Source of the DNA: Paracoccus solventivorans
GTDB lineage: Bacteria > Pseudomonadota > Alphaproteobacteria > Rhodobacterales > Rhodobacteraceae
Assembly (NCBI RefSeq): GCF_900142875.1
Contig: NZ_FRCK01000001.1
Coordinates: 62,001 to 126,000, forward strand
Reading direction: 5' to 3'
DNA: 64,000 nucleotides
Shown: piece after piece, positions 1 to 7,911 of the stretch
Layout: every line of letters starts with the position of its first letter
How positions within the stretch are numbered: position 1 is the first letter of the stretch
Made by a program: the position numbers and the translations under genes
Notes under the pieces: generated by a model
The model's database searches: none
Told to the model about the DNA's origin: nothing
The model's input: only the letters and a program-made list of their open reading frames with translations

Positions 1-592
1 GCAATGGGCGATTTATGCCGCGAATGGAAAGCCCGACAATCCCGTTTCCCTTTCGGAAGAAAGACTTTACCTCACGATTATGGGGAAAGTCATCTGCGGA
101 TGCCAGGATGAAGCTTTCCGTCAGATGACGGCCTTGAAACGTCTTGTTCCCCCCGTCACCGAAAATGCGCCAAGGGACAAGAATGCAGACGCGACGGCCA
201 ATCTCGTCAATCAGCGCTTCCAGCCGGCCATTGCCACATTTTACGTTCAAAAACTCGTCCGCATCCAGCCAACTCGCCCAAGCCCCGTCGGGGATCAGCT
301 GTCGCTCGTTCGCCAGCTTGGCGGCATTTCGCTGCGGGCCGACCCCCTCTGGCGGATCATGAGGGACAAATACGATTTCCCCCGCCTCGGCCAATGCAGC
401 CAGCAATTCATCTGTTCCATCCGTCGAGGGATTGGCCGCGACGATGATATTCTCGAACCCGATCACCTTGTGATAGGCGATCCATTCGATCAGGAAAGGC
501 GCCTCGTTCCGAACGGCCGTGAACAGATAAGTGCCCGGGACCGCGACGGGGCGATCCTTTTCGGCCGCCACGGGTGCCTGCCCGTCCTTCAT
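1..592 (-). CDS. Glycosyltransferase family 2-like protein (partial, C-terminus beyond left edge)
   Basis: Reading the minus strand from an ATG at 592 gives an open frame of 197 codons that runs off the left edge. The start has a GGAGA ribosome binding site about 7 nt upstream. The first third reads TYLFTAVRNEAPFLIEWIAY, then NIIVAANPSTDGTDELL, then WLDADEFLNVK at about residues 107-117. This is the nucleotide-sugar-binding and DxD layout of the small glycosyltransferases (GT2/GT92-like) often annotated in Rhodobacteraceae; acceptor and sugar are unknown. Its GC is about 50-57%, well below its neighbours, suggesting acquisition by transfer. The start overlaps the stop of the 43-codon ORF at 589-720 (ATGA), so it is probably co-translated with the tail of the sdh operon. 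Family is fairly secure, substrate is not. Confidence 0.75.
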   Translation of the reverse strand, partial: MKDGQAPVAAEKDRPVAVPGTYLFTAVRNEAPFLIEWIAYHKVIGFENIIVAANPSTDGTDELLAALAEAGEIVFVPHDPPEGVGPQRNAAKLANERQLIPDGAWASWLDADEFLNVKCGNGRLEALIDEIGRRVCILVPWRIFGDGGNKTFQGRHLTESFILASADDFPHNREVKSFFRKGNGIVGLSIRGINRPL

Positions 593-720
593 CGGCAGTC
601 TCCGCACACCGGCAAAAGCCCGTGGCACATTGCACCGGCCACAACCCGCGCGGACAGCTTGGCGCCAACGGCGACGGGCGCGCGATCCATTGCGCCGGAT
701 GTGAAAACGCCGGGCGGCAT
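589..720 (-). CDS. Small ORF, 43 codons, Cys-rich end
   Basis: The reading frame starts at ATG 720 (GAGGTG just upstream) and ends in a TGA that overlaps the start of the glycosyltransferase (ATGA). It fills the gap between the lipoprotein stop at 725 and the next gene almost exactly. The product ends CHGLLPVCGDCR, with three cysteines that could bind a metal. No family is recognised. The tight coupling argues for translation, but it may only be a leader that carries ribosomes into the glycosyltransferase gene, or chance. Confidence 0.4.
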   Translation of the reverse strand: MPPGVFTSGAMDRAPVAVGAKLSARVVAGAMCHGLLPVCGDCR

Positions 721-724
721 CACC

Positions 725-1057
725 TCAGCCCCTCCAGCCCGGCTGCTCGTACAGCGGGCGGGTCGGCATCTGGCCCGAGCGTTGCTTCACGCACTGGGCG
801 AAGGCATCGGCGGGGTCTCGACGCATCAGCTGATCCATCGGCATCGAAACGCTGACACCGACGCCCGAATGGCTCCAGTGCCTGCCGCCGCCCACGCCCA
901 CCGCGACATTGCCGCGGGGGCCTGAAATGGCATCATACGCAGCCGCAAGGCAGATCCTTTCGGCCTGCTCGACGGTAACGGGCTGCTGCGCGCAGCCCGC
1001 CACCGCCGCCGCGCCCAGCAGCGCCAGCGCCGCCAGGGGATGCGCGCGCGCGCTCAT
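725..1057 (-). CDS. Small lipoprotein, unknown function
   Basis: A 110-residue protein with an N-terminal signal sequence ending in a lipobox (AAAVAGC, Cys at about residue 21), so it is expected to be lipid-anchored in the envelope. The mature part contains a Gly/Val-rich segment (NVAVGVGGGRHWSHSGVGVS) and a C-terminal ADAFAQCVKQR stretch. The ATG at 1057 overlaps the TGA of the upstream lipoprotein gene by one base, so this start was preferred over alternative in-frame starts further upstream. It lies in the operon behind sdhA. No known domain is recognised; the lipoprotein call itself is solid. Confidence 0.7.
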   Translation of the reverse strand: MSARAHPLAALALLGAAAVAGCAQQPVTVEQAERICLAAAYDAISGPRGNVAVGVGGGRHWSHSGVGVSVSMPMDQLMRRDPADAFAQCVKQRSGQMPTRPLYEQPGWRG

Positions 1058-1404
1058 CAGGCGACGGCCGCGCGCTGGATGCATTGCGCGGTCGCGGGCC
1101 GCGACACGATCGCGGCGACCGCACCGGCGGCACCCGACTGGCCCTGCAGCGACGCGATGTCGGCCAGCTCGGCCATGGTGGCGTTCTGCATCACGCAGTC
1201 GGTCAGCGGCGCGACGTTGCGGCCGGGCAGCCGGCGCGCCATTTCAGAGCTGACCACCTGCCGCGCCACCGCGTTGCTGGGCTGGGCCGGGGCCGTCACG
1301 ACCGGCGCCGTCGGCGTGGTCACCATCGGCCCGGTCGGCGGAACCGCCACGCAGCCAGCCAGAACGGCGGCCGCGGCCAGGGCGGGAAGAATGGAAATGC
1401 GCAT
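1057..1404 (-). CDS. Small lipoprotein downstream of sdhA
   Basis: A 115-residue protein starting [18 protein letters not shown], a signal peptide with an LAGC lipobox at residue 17. The mature part begins with a Pro/Thr/Val-rich linker and then has two conserved-looking cysteines (LTDCVMQNATMAELADIA and TAQCIQ), which may form a disulfide. The sdhA stop and this ATG share bases (TGATG). Small hypothetical proteins between sdhA and sdhB are usual in this family of bacteria. A role in complex II is possible but not shown. Confidence 0.75.
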   Translation of the reverse strand: MRISILPALAAAAVLAGCVAVPPTGPMVTTPTAPVVTAPAQPSNAVARQVVSSEMARRLPGRNVAPLTDCVMQNATMAELADIASLQGQSGAAGAVAAIVSRPATAQCIQRAAVA

Positions 1405-3206
1405 CAATAGACCCTCGCTTTCGGTGCGATCTTTGCAGGATCGATCCCCCCTTCCCCCGGCGCGGTCAGCGGATCGAGGTGGACGGGCCGATAGGCCAGT
1501 TTGACGTCATTTCCATCCACCCATGCAAGCGAATGCTTGCGCCAGTTGGCGTCATCCCGCTCAGGGTAGTCCTCATGCGCGTGGGCGCCGCGGCTTTCCT
1601 TGCGCGCCTCGGCGGCGACGATGGTGGCCAGGGCGTTGGGCATCAGGTTGGTCAGTTCCAGCGTTTCCATCAGGTCGCTGTTCCAGATCAGGCTGCGGTC
1701 GGTGACGTGCAGATCGTCCAGCTTGGCGGCGATCTCGGTCATCTTCTCGACGCCCTCGGCCAGGGTCCTGTCGGTGCGGAACACCGCCGCGTCGGCCTGC
1801 ATGGTGCGCTGCATCTGGTTGCGCAGCTCGGCCGTCGGCGTGCCGCCGTTGGCGTGGCGCAGCGCGTCGAAACGGTCCAGCGCGCGGTCGACCTCGGCCT
1901 TGTTGGTCGCGGGGATCGCTGCCTTGCGGTCGATCACCTGGCCCGCGCGGATCGCCGCGGCGCGGCCGAACACCACCAGGTCGATCAGGCTGTTCGAGCC
2001 CAGCCGGTTCGCCCCGTGGACGGATGCGCAGCCGGCCTCGCCCACCGCCATCAGCCCGGGGAACACCCGGTCGGGTTCGCCCTGCGTCGGGTTCAGCACC
2101 TCGCCCCAGTAGTTCGTCGGCACCCCGCCCATGTTGTAGTGGACGGTCGGCAGGATCGGGATCGGTTCCTTGGTGACATCCACCCCGGCAAAGATCTTGG
2201 CCGATTCCGAGATCCCCGGCAGCCGTTCCGCCAGCGCCTCGGGCGGCAGGTGCTGCAGGTTCAGGAACATGTGGTCCTTGTGCTCGCCCACCCCGCGGCC
2301 CTCGCGGATTTCGATGGTGATGCAGCGGGAAACCACGTCGCGGGACGCCAGGTCCTTGTAGGTCGGGGCGTAGCGTTCCATGAACCGCTCGCCTTCCGAG
2401 TTGGTCAGGTAGCCGCCCTCGCCGCGCGCGCCCTCGGTGATCAGGCAGCCCGAGCCGTAGATGCCGGTCGGGTGGAACTGCACGAACTCCATGTCCTGCA
2501 GGGGCAGGCCTGCGCGCGCCACCATGCCGCCGCCGTCGCCGGTGCAGGTATGGGCCGAGGTCGCGCTGAAATAGGCGCGGCCGTAGCCGCCGGTCGCCAG
2601 CACCACCATTTTCGCGTTGAAGACGTGGATGGTGCCGTCGTCCAGCTTCCAGCAGACCACGCCGGTGCAGGCGCCGTCGGTGATCACCAGGTCGATGGCG
2701 AAATATTCGATGAAGAACTCGGCCTTTTCCTTGAGGCTCTGGCCGTAGAGCGTGTGCAGGATGGCGTGGCCGGTGCGGTCGGCGGCGGCGCAGGTGCGCT
2801 GCACGGGCGGGCCCTCGCCGAACTCGGTGGTGTGGCCGCCGAAGGGGCGCTGGTAGATCTTGCCCTCTTCGGTGCGCGAAAACGGCACGCCGTAGTGTTC
2901 CAGCTCGTAAACCGCCTTGGGGGCCTCGCGCGCCAGGTATTCCATGGCGTCGGTGTCGCCCAGCCAGTCCGAGCCCTTGACGGTGTCGTACATGTGCCAC
3001 TGCCAGTTGTCGGGGCCCATGTTGGACAGGCTGGCGGCGATGCCGCCCTGTGCCGCGACGGTGTGGCTGCGGGTCGGGAAGACCTTGGTCACGCAGGCGG
3101 TCTTGAACCCCTGCTCGGCCATGCCCAGCGTCGCGCGCAGGCCCGCGCCGCCGGCGCCGACCACCACCACGTCGTAATCATGCGTCTGGTATTCGTATGC
3201 GGACAT
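1404..3206 (-). CDS. sdhA: Succinate dehydrogenase flavoprotein subunit
   Basis: Catalytic subunit of complex II, oxidising succinate to fumarate at the cytoplasmic face of the inner membrane and passing electrons through SdhB to quinone. The 600 residues match the family length. Visible are the FAD dinucleotide motif [11 protein letters not shown] (about 15-25), the covalent flavin attachment histidine in SHTVAAQGG (His48), the substrate-site segment [22 protein letters not shown] (here in two parts, around 245-267), the active-site region [10 protein letters not shown] near 365, and [10 protein letters not shown] near 400 for FAD binding. It follows sdhD by 7 bp in the order sdhC-sdhD-sdhA. 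sdhB is not in the window; two lipoproteins, a small ORF and a low-GC glycosyltransferase follow instead. Confidence 0.98.
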   Translation of the reverse strand: MSAYEYQTHDYDVVVVGAGGAGLRATLGMAEQGFKTACVTKVFPTRSHTVAAQGGIAASLSNMGPDNWQWHMYDTVKGSDWLGDTDAMEYLAREAPKAVYELEHYGVPFSRTEEGKIYQRPFGGHTTEFGEGPPVQRTCAAADRTGHAILHTLYGQSLKEKAEFFIEYFAIDLVITDGACTGVVCWKLDDGTIHVFNAKMVVLATGGYGRAYFSATSAHTCTGDGGGMVARAGLPLQDMEFVQFHPTGIYGSGCLITEGARGEGGYLTNSEGERFMERYAPTYKDLASRDVVSRCITIEIREGRGVGEHKDHMFLNLQHLPPEALAERLPGISESAKIFAGVDVTKEPIPILPTVHYNMGGVPTNYWGEVLNPTQGEPDRVFPGLMAVGEAGCASVHGANRLGSNSLIDLVVFGRAAAIRAGQVIDRKAAIPATNKAEVDRALDRFDALRHANGGTPTAELRNQMQRTMQADAAVFRTDRTLAEGVEKMTEIAAKLDDLHVTDRSLIWNSDLMETLELTNLMPNALATIVAAEARKESRGAHAHEDYPERDDANWRKHSLAWVDGNDVKLAYRPVHLDPLTAPGEGGIDPAKIAPKARVY

Positions 3207-3213
3207 GGGACCC

Positions 3214-3618
3214 TCAGGAAACGACGACGACGGCGGCCGGCGACAGCATCATGCGCGCCAGCGCATAGACGACCGCGGCGATGACGGCCCAGCCGAAAAG
3301 ATGCGACAGGATGATGGCGACCTTGCGCTCGGCATGATCGAGATAGTCGTCGATCATGATGCGGGTGCCGTTGATATAGTGGTGCATCCCCACCACCAGG
3401 AACAGCGCGGTGACGATGGCCGGATAAGGGCGGCTGAAATAGGCCACCACCGCGTCATGCGGCAGGCCGATGGCCGAGGCGACCACAAGGATGAAGGCCG
3501 GGGTCAGGATCAGCAGCGCGGCCGAGCTGACGGTCATGCCCCAGTGATGGGCGGTCGAGGCGCCCGGACCGGCGGCGCCCAGTCCCTTGGCGGCCTTGCG
3601 GGGGGTGATGTAGCGCAT
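3214..3618 (-). CDS. sdhD: Succinate dehydrogenase membrane anchor subunit
   Basis: A 134-residue membrane protein that with SdhC anchors complex II and forms the quinone and heme b site. Three hydrophobic segments are visible (about 30-50, 60-82 and 101-123). The second ends in [21 protein letters not shown], the usual SdhD heme-ligand His and quinone-site Asp-Tyr region. It lies between sdhC (13 bp upstream) and sdhA (7 bp downstream). The start at 3618 gives the normal soluble N-terminus with Arg/Lys residues. Confidence 0.94.
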   Translation of the reverse strand: MRYITPRKAAKGLGAAGPGASTAHHWGMTVSSAALLILTPAFILVVASAIGLPHDAVVAYFSRPYPAIVTALFLVVGMHHYINGTRIMIDDYLDHAERKVAIILSHLFGWAVIAAVVYALARMMLSPAAVVVVS

Positions 3619-3631
3619 GTGTCTTCCCCTC

Positions 3632-4021
3632 TCAGATCACGAACAGCAGCAGGGTCAGCAGCGTCAGCCCGACCGAGCCCCAGATCAGCACCCAGCTGGC
3701 CTGCCGCGCCTCGGGCTTGGTCATCAGCAGCCGCGCGTCATAGAAGAAATGCCGGATCCCGGCGAGGAAGTGGTACCACAGCGCCCAGACCGAGCCGAGC
3801 AGCACCAGATAGCCGATCCAGCTGCGCAGCACCCAGTCGGCGGTGGCAAAGGCGCGCGGCCCGGTCGCGGCGGCGACCAGCCACCAGACCACCAGCAGCA
3901 GCCCGGCGACCAGCGCCTGCCCGGTGATCCGGGTCATGATGGATGTGATCGCAGCGATCGGCAGCCTGTAGACGCTGAGATGCGGCGAAAGCGGGCGGTT
4001 TCCGCGAGGGATGTCTCCCAT
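3632..4021 (-). CDS. sdhC: Succinate dehydrogenase cytochrome b556 subunit
   Basis: A 129-residue subunit beginning with the family signature RPLSPHLSVYRL near residue 9. Three membrane segments follow (about 31-52, 64-85 and 106-128), with a heme ligand candidate pair in WYHFLAGIRHFFYD (His84 and His91). It is the first gene of the sdhCDA run. The ATG at 4021 has CAGGAG at a good distance and is preferred to longer in-frame starts, which would add a non-homologous N-terminus. The region upstream (4022-4178) should carry the operon promoter and contains notable palindromes. Confidence 0.95.
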   Translation of the reverse strand: MGDIPRGNRPLSPHLSVYRLPIAAITSIMTRITGQALVAGLLLVVWWLVAAATGPRAFATADWVLRSWIGYLVLLGSVWALWYHFLAGIRHFFYDARLLMTKPEARQASWVLIWGSVGLTLLTLLLFVI

Positions 4022-4148
4022 GGGCGCTCCTGTCCGAAAAAGCGCGGGCCAAGCTGGCGCGCGGGCTGGCTTGAGTTCGTAAGTCTGTCTAGCCATCCTT
4101 TGAGCGCTGTCACGGTCCAGATCAACCCCGGCGACGCTTTGCCCCATG

Positions 4149-4157
4149 TTAGCGCAA
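4149..4157 (+). promoter_or_regulatory. TTAGCGCAA site upstream of sdhC
   Basis: The 9-mer TTAGCGCAA lies about 130 bp upstream of the sdhC start. The same 9-mer occurs upstream of mdh (8700) and of the aldolase gene (20967). Its near-symmetry around GCGC suggests a LacI-type operator. Function is inferred from recurrence only. Confidence 0.4.
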
Positions 4158-4160
4158 TTC

Positions 4161-4189
4161 GTGATCACAAGCCCCGGCTCAGTGATCAC
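4161..4189. promoter_or_regulatory. Twin GTGATCAC palindromes upstream of sdhC
   Basis: Two copies of GTGATCAC start at 4161 and 4182, 21 bp apart (two helical turns), in the sdhC upstream region. The second copy overlaps the last codons of the glycosyltransferase gene that ends at 4179. Each palindrome could be a binding half-site pair. An origin as a duplicated gene end is an alternative reading. Confidence 0.35.
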
Positions 4190-5114
4190 AAACCTGCGGT
4201 TTCGTGCTGCGCAGCGGCGGGCCGCCGTGCCGCGACGCAGCAGATGCCGCCAGCCGCGGCCAGTCGATTCCGGCCCCCGCGGCCAGATAACTGCCATCCG
4301 CCAAGCCCTTGGCCAGCGCAGCCGCATCGGGAAGCGCCTCGGCCAGCACCGCCGACTCGGGCGCGCCCTGCGCCAGCATCGCCCGCCAGCGCCGGTATTT
4401 CCCCGAGGGCTGCGGCCGCCCCGGAAGGTCCGGCGACAGGATCGCGGCATAGCGACGGACCGAGCGCAGGAACTCGGCCGCCGAGCGCATGGGGAAATGC
4501 CGCATCCTGATCGCGGTCGGCATCGGCTCGGCGGCGGGGTCCAGCGCGACCGCGTGGCTGCCGGCGGCCAGCCCCCGCAGCCCCTGCGGGCGGAAGATCA
4601 CCTTGGGCGGCAGGCGAAAGGCGAACCACGGCAGCGCCAGCGGCACCGCGGGATCGGCGTGGCCGCCGGGCGGCAGCAGCGCCCGCGTGCACAGATGCAC
4701 CAGCGCCTGCTGCCAGCCCGCCTCCTCCAGCGCCTCGAGACTGCCGATCATGTTGTCGCGTTCGCAGCGCAGCACGCGGTCCGCGCCATGCGCGGCCAGC
4801 GCCGCGCGCAGATCGCCGCCGGGCGCGACCAGGAACTCGTCGGCATCGGGGGCGGCGATCCATTCGGGCCGCAGCCGCGCGGCCGCATCGCGGACCAGCG
4901 CGTCCAGCGCCACCGCCAGCTGGAAATCCGCGGGGTCGTCGCGGGTGACCTCGGCCACCCCGGCGCGGACATAGAGGTCCAGGATATCGGCGGTGCCGTC
5001 GGTCGAGCCGTTGTCCAGCACCACCACCCGGTCCACCCCGGCGGCGAGATGGTGTTCGAGGTTCAGGCCGACGATGTCAGCCTCGTCCCGCACCACCATC
5101 GCCAGCAGGATCAC
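4179..5114 (-). CDS. Glycosyltransferase family 2-like protein
   Basis: A 311-residue protein. It starts MILLAMVVRDEADIVGLNLEHHLAAGVDRVVVLDNGSTDGT (two adjoining motifs), then has APDADEFLV near residue 97, the DxD-type nucleotide-sugar site. This places it with the small GT2-fold proteins related to GT92 that are common in Rhodobacteraceae. No signal peptide or membrane segment is seen, so a cytoplasmic enzyme is expected. It begins 4 bp after the mch stop and is probably in the same transcript. GC is normal here, unlike the other glycosyltransferase at the left edge; the two share only the core motifs. Acceptor is unknown. Confidence 0.75.
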   Translation of the reverse strand: MILLAMVVRDEADIVGLNLEHHLAAGVDRVVVLDNGSTDGTADILDLYVRAGVAEVTRDDPADFQLAVALDALVRDAAARLRPEWIAAPDADEFLVAPGGDLRAALAAHGADRVLRCERDNMIGSLEALEEAGWQQALVHLCTRALLPPGGHADPAVPLALPWFAFRLPPKVIFRPQGLRGLAAGSHAVALDPAAEPMPTAIRMRHFPMRSAAEFLRSVRRYAAILSPDLPGRPQPSGKYRRWRAMLAQGAPESAVLAEALPDAAALAKGLADGSYLAAGAGIDWPRLAASAASRHGGPPLRSTKPQVCDH

Positions 5115-5118
5115 GGGT

Positions 5119-6153
5119 TCACCGCGGGATCAGCGCCCAGTAGTCGAGGTCGAGCAGCACATGCGGCGCGTATTTCCCGTCCTCGGCCCGCAGGGTGGTG
5201 TCGCCGGGCGCGCCCTTGTGGGCGACCAGCCGCAGCCGGATCGCGCCGATGCCGGGGGCGTCGGTTTCGGCCAGCTCCAGCACCTCGGACCAGGCGCGCA
5301 CGGTGTCGCCGGCGAAACAGGGGTTCGCGTGGGCGCCGCCGTTCAGCGCCACGATCATCTGCGCATTGGCCAGCCCGTTGAAGGACAGCGCGCGCGCCAG
5401 GCTGATGACATGGCCGCCATAGATCAGCCGCCGCCCATCCTCGCGGAAGGTGGCGTCGAAATGCACCTTGGCGGTGTTCTGCCACAGCCGGGTGGCGAGC
5501 ATATGCTCGGCCTCTTCCACGGTCACCGCGTCCACGTGGTCGATGATCTCGCCCACCGCGTAATCACCCCAGCGGTGCGGCTCTCCGGCCAGTTCAAAGT
5601 CGTAGTCGCTGAAATCCAGCCCCTCGGGGACCACCAGATCGGCGGCGGGGACCACGCGGGCCAGGTCCGGCACCACCGGCTCGGGGGCGGGGCTGGCGGC
5701 GTCGCGCTTGCGCACCATCACCCAGCGCACATATTCCAGCACCACCTCGCCTTGCTGGTTCAGGCCGCGGGTGCGGACATAGACGGTGCCGGACTTGCCG
5801 TTCGAGTTCTGCTTGACCCCGATCACCTGCGATTCCGCGCGCAGCGTGTCACCGGGCCAGACCGGTTTCAGCCAGCGCCCCTCGGCATAGCCAAGATTCG
5901 CCACCGCGTTCAGCGACACATCCGGCACGGTCTTGCCGAAGACGGTGTGGAAGGCGATCAGGTCGTCCATCGGGCTGCCGTCCAACCCGCAGCTGGCGGC
6001 GAAATCATCCGAGGAATAGATCGCCCCCCGCGCCGGATACAGCGCATGGTAAAGCGCGCGCTCGCCCTCGGCCACGGTGCGCGGCACGGCGTGGCGGATC
6101 ACGTCGCCGACGCGGTAATCCTCGAAGAAACGGCCCGGATTGGTCTTGCTCAT
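5119..6153 (-). CDS. mch: Mesaconyl-CoA hydratase (MaoC-type)
   Basis: A 344-residue protein with two MaoC-like hot-dog halves, the length and architecture of mesaconyl-CoA hydratase, which converts mesaconyl-CoA (2-methylfumaryl-CoA) to beta-methylmalyl-CoA in the ethylmalonyl-CoA pathway. Visible blocks include GRFFEDYRVGDVIRH at the N-terminus, a segment around residue 170 starting the second half, and NTAKVHFDATF followed by YGGHVISLARALSF near 230-255. The neighbourhood (sdh on one side, malyl-CoA thioesterase and mdh on the other) is the one I know for Rhodobacter sphaeroides. The ATG overlaps the stop of the DUF1737 gene (ATGA), indicating coupled translation. Confidence 0.88.
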   Translation of the reverse strand: MSKTNPGRFFEDYRVGDVIRHAVPRTVAEGERALYHALYPARGAIYSSDDFAASCGLDGSPMDDLIAFHTVFGKTVPDVSLNAVANLGYAEGRWLKPVWPGDTLRAESQVIGVKQNSNGKSGTVYVRTRGLNQQGEVVLEYVRWVMVRKRDAASPAPEPVVPDLARVVPAADLVVPEGLDFSDYDFELAGEPHRWGDYAVGEIIDHVDAVTVEEAEHMLATRLWQNTAKVHFDATFREDGRRLIYGGHVISLARALSFNGLANAQMIVALNGGAHANPCFAGDTVRAWSEVLELAETDAPGIGAIRLRLVAHKGAPGDTTLRAEDGKYAPHVLLDLDYWALIPR

Positions 6154-6356
6154 TGCTCACCCAGCTTCATGTCGGGGTGATATTCCCCGTCGATTTCCTT
6201 GATCACCGCCTGTGCGCAGCGCATCACCCCGCGCGTGGCGTCATACGAGATGCTGGGCGAGCCGTGCAGCGCCCAGCCCTTCGACAGCGCCAGGCTGATC
6301 TTGTGGCAGAAGGCCGAGGTGTCGTCCTCGGTCAGCAGGCGATAGATCGTGGCCAT
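6150..6356 (-). CDS. DUF1737 domain protein
   Basis: A 68-residue cytoplasmic protein, MATIYRLLTEDDTSAFCHKI at the start, with the short YRLLTGEDDxxFCxxVxxALxxGWxLxGSPS pattern of DUF1737. A small basic-to-acidic protein with no catalytic motif; function unknown. It is translationally coupled to mch (its TGA overlaps the mch ATG) and lies 15 bp downstream of nnrU. The start at 6356 is chosen because the family begins with this Tyr-Arg-Leu-Leu segment. Confidence 0.82.
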   Translation of the reverse strand: MATIYRLLTEDDTSAFCHKISLALSKGWALHGSPSISYDATRGVMRCAQAVIKEIDGEYHPDMKLGEQ

Positions 6357-6370
6357 GGCGGTTCCTTTCC

Positions 6371-6922
6371 TCAGGCGCCGAAGGGGTTGACGCCCAGCAG
6401 GATATGGATGCCCGCGACCAGACCATAGACCACCAGCGCGGCGATGGCGGCGATGGCCTCCTTGCGGATCGAGGTTTCCTGCGGCGGCGGGCGCCAGCCG
6501 GGCTGGCTGCGGTTGATGACGGTGATTTCCACCAGCGCCCAGGCCAGCAGCCCGCCGAACAGCACCAGCGAGGGCAGGTCGCCGTTGGTCAGCAGATGCG
6601 CGAATGCCCACAGCGAGAGCCCCACCAGCTGCGGGTGGCGCATCTGCGTGCCGATGCGGTTCCTGATCCCCGACGAGGCGAACAGGAAGAACGCCACCAG
6701 CACCAGCAGATTGTTGATGCCCTTGAGCGCGGGCCCCGCCGCCCACCACATCGTCACGTCGGCCGAGCGGTAGCCGATCACCATCAGCACCACCGACAGG
6801 ATCAGCGCCGCCGCGACCATGCCCTTGCCGGACTGGCCAAGGCCCCGGCGCGTTCCGGGCGCCAGCCGCTTGAACAGATGCGCACCCCACCACAGCGCGA
6901 CCCCCACGATCAGCAGAAACAT
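6371..6922 (-). CDS. NnrU family membrane protein
   Basis: A 183-residue membrane protein with about five hydrophobic helices. WWGAHLFKRLAP at residues 11-22 and IGTQMRHPQLVGLSLWAFAHLLTNGD near 90-115 (split here only by line of reading) are typical NnrU features. Family members were named from a denitrification cluster but occur widely outside it, and no nitrogen-oxide genes are near here. The gene sits between mcl2 and the DUF1737-mch pair on the same strand. A role tied to heme or membrane methylation chemistry has been suggested for relatives; here only the family is supported. Confidence 0.85.
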   Translation of the reverse strand: MFLLIVGVALWWGAHLFKRLAPGTRRGLGQSGKGMVAAALILSVVLMVIGYRSADVTMWWAAGPALKGINNLLVLVAFFLFASSGIRNRIGTQMRHPQLVGLSLWAFAHLLTNGDLPSLVLFGGLLAWALVEITVINRSQPGWRPPPQETSIRKEAIAAIAALVVYGLVAGIHILLGVNPFGA

Positions 6923-6958
6923 CGGCGGCTCCCTTATCTGGCTGCGCTCAGCCTGCCA

Positions 6959-7807
6959 TCACCCGGCCAGCGCGGCAATCGCATCCGCGCGCGCAAGGGT
7001 CTTGCGGGCGGTTTCGACGTGCAGGTTTTCCACGATGCGACCATCCACCACGGCCACGGCCTTACCCTCGGCGATGGCGGCCTCATAGGCCTCGATCTGG
7101 CGGCGCGACAGGTCGATCTCGGCCCCGGTCGGGGCGAATGCGGCGTTGGCGATGTCGAGCTGCGCAGGGTGGATCAGGGTCTTGCCGTCGAAACCCATGT
7201 CGCGGCCCTGTTCACACTCGGCGCGCAAACCCTCCTCGTCCTTGAAAGCGTTGAACACCCCGTCCACGATCACCAGCCCATGGGCGCGCGCGGCCAGCAG
7301 GCACAGCCCCAGCCCCGCCTGCATCCCCAGCCGGTCGGGGCGGTGGCGGCTGCCCAGTTCCTTGGCCAGGTCGTTGGTGCCCATGACCATCCCCTGCAGG
7401 CGCGGATGCGCGGCGATGGCGGCAGCGTTCAGCATCCCCAGCGCGGTTTCCATCATCGCCCACAGCGGCCTGTCGCCGGTGATGGCGGCGACCGCATCCA
7501 GATCCTCGGGGCGGCTGACCTTGGGGACCAGCACCGCGTCGGCACGGTCGCCAAGACCGGCAGCAAATGCGGCGTCGTCGCGCCCCCATTCGGTGTCGAA
7601 GCCGTTGATGCGCACGATCCGCGCCCGCCCGCCGTAATCCTGCGCCAGCGCCGCGCGCAGCAGCTCGCGCGCGCCGGGTTTTTCCGCCGGCGCCACCGCG
7701 TCCTCGAGGTCAAAGATGATCGCATCGGCCGCCAGCGTCCGCGCCTTGTCCATGGCACGCTGGTTGGCGGCGGGGATATAAAGAACCGAGCGATAGGGGC
7801 GGGTCAT
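6959..7807 (-). CDS. mcl2: (3S)-malyl-CoA thioesterase (CitE/HpcH-like)
   Basis: A 282-residue member of the CitE/malyl-CoA lyase family. It begins with RSVLYIPAANQRAMDKA, then IIFDLEDAVAP (metal and CoA region), VRINGFDTEWG near 70, and MMETALGMLNA near 137 with the Glu that binds Mg2+. In Rhodobacter sphaeroides the short paralogue in this position hydrolyses (3S)-malyl-CoA to malate, giving apparent malate synthase activity together with Mcl1. That specific activity is inferred from length and synteny; beta-methylmalyl-CoA lyase or another CitE-type reaction is possible. The ATG at 7807 is chosen over longer in-frame starts because the family starts just before RSVLY. Confidence 0.82.
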   Translation of the reverse strand: MTRPYRSVLYIPAANQRAMDKARTLAADAIIFDLEDAVAPAEKPGARELLRAALAQDYGGRARIVRINGFDTEWGRDDAAFAAGLGDRADAVLVPKVSRPEDLDAVAAITGDRPLWAMMETALGMLNAAAIAAHPRLQGMVMGTNDLAKELGSRHRPDRLGMQAGLGLCLLAARAHGLVIVDGVFNAFKDEEGLRAECEQGRDMGFDGKTLIHPAQLDIANAAFAPTGAEIDLSRRQIEAYEAAIAEGKAVAVVDGRIVENLHVETARKTLARADAIAALAG

Positions 7808-7911
7808 GGGGCCGGACCTTTCGAATGGACGCGCAAGAATCGTTCGTCTGCCTGCCCGTTTCCGCCAGAAACGGCAAGCCCCAACATGCTGCAATGCAGC
7901 GGATCACTCGT

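Noticed and set aside
80..925. 281-codon plus-strand frame at the left edge
   Set aside because: Composition is unlike a protein, and the minus strand there encodes a glycosyltransferase with clear motifs, a small coupled ORF and a lipoprotein.
1479..3284. 601-codon plus-strand frame over sdhA
   Set aside because: Antisense shadow of sdhA, which is unmistakable; the product is His/Gly/Val-rich noise.
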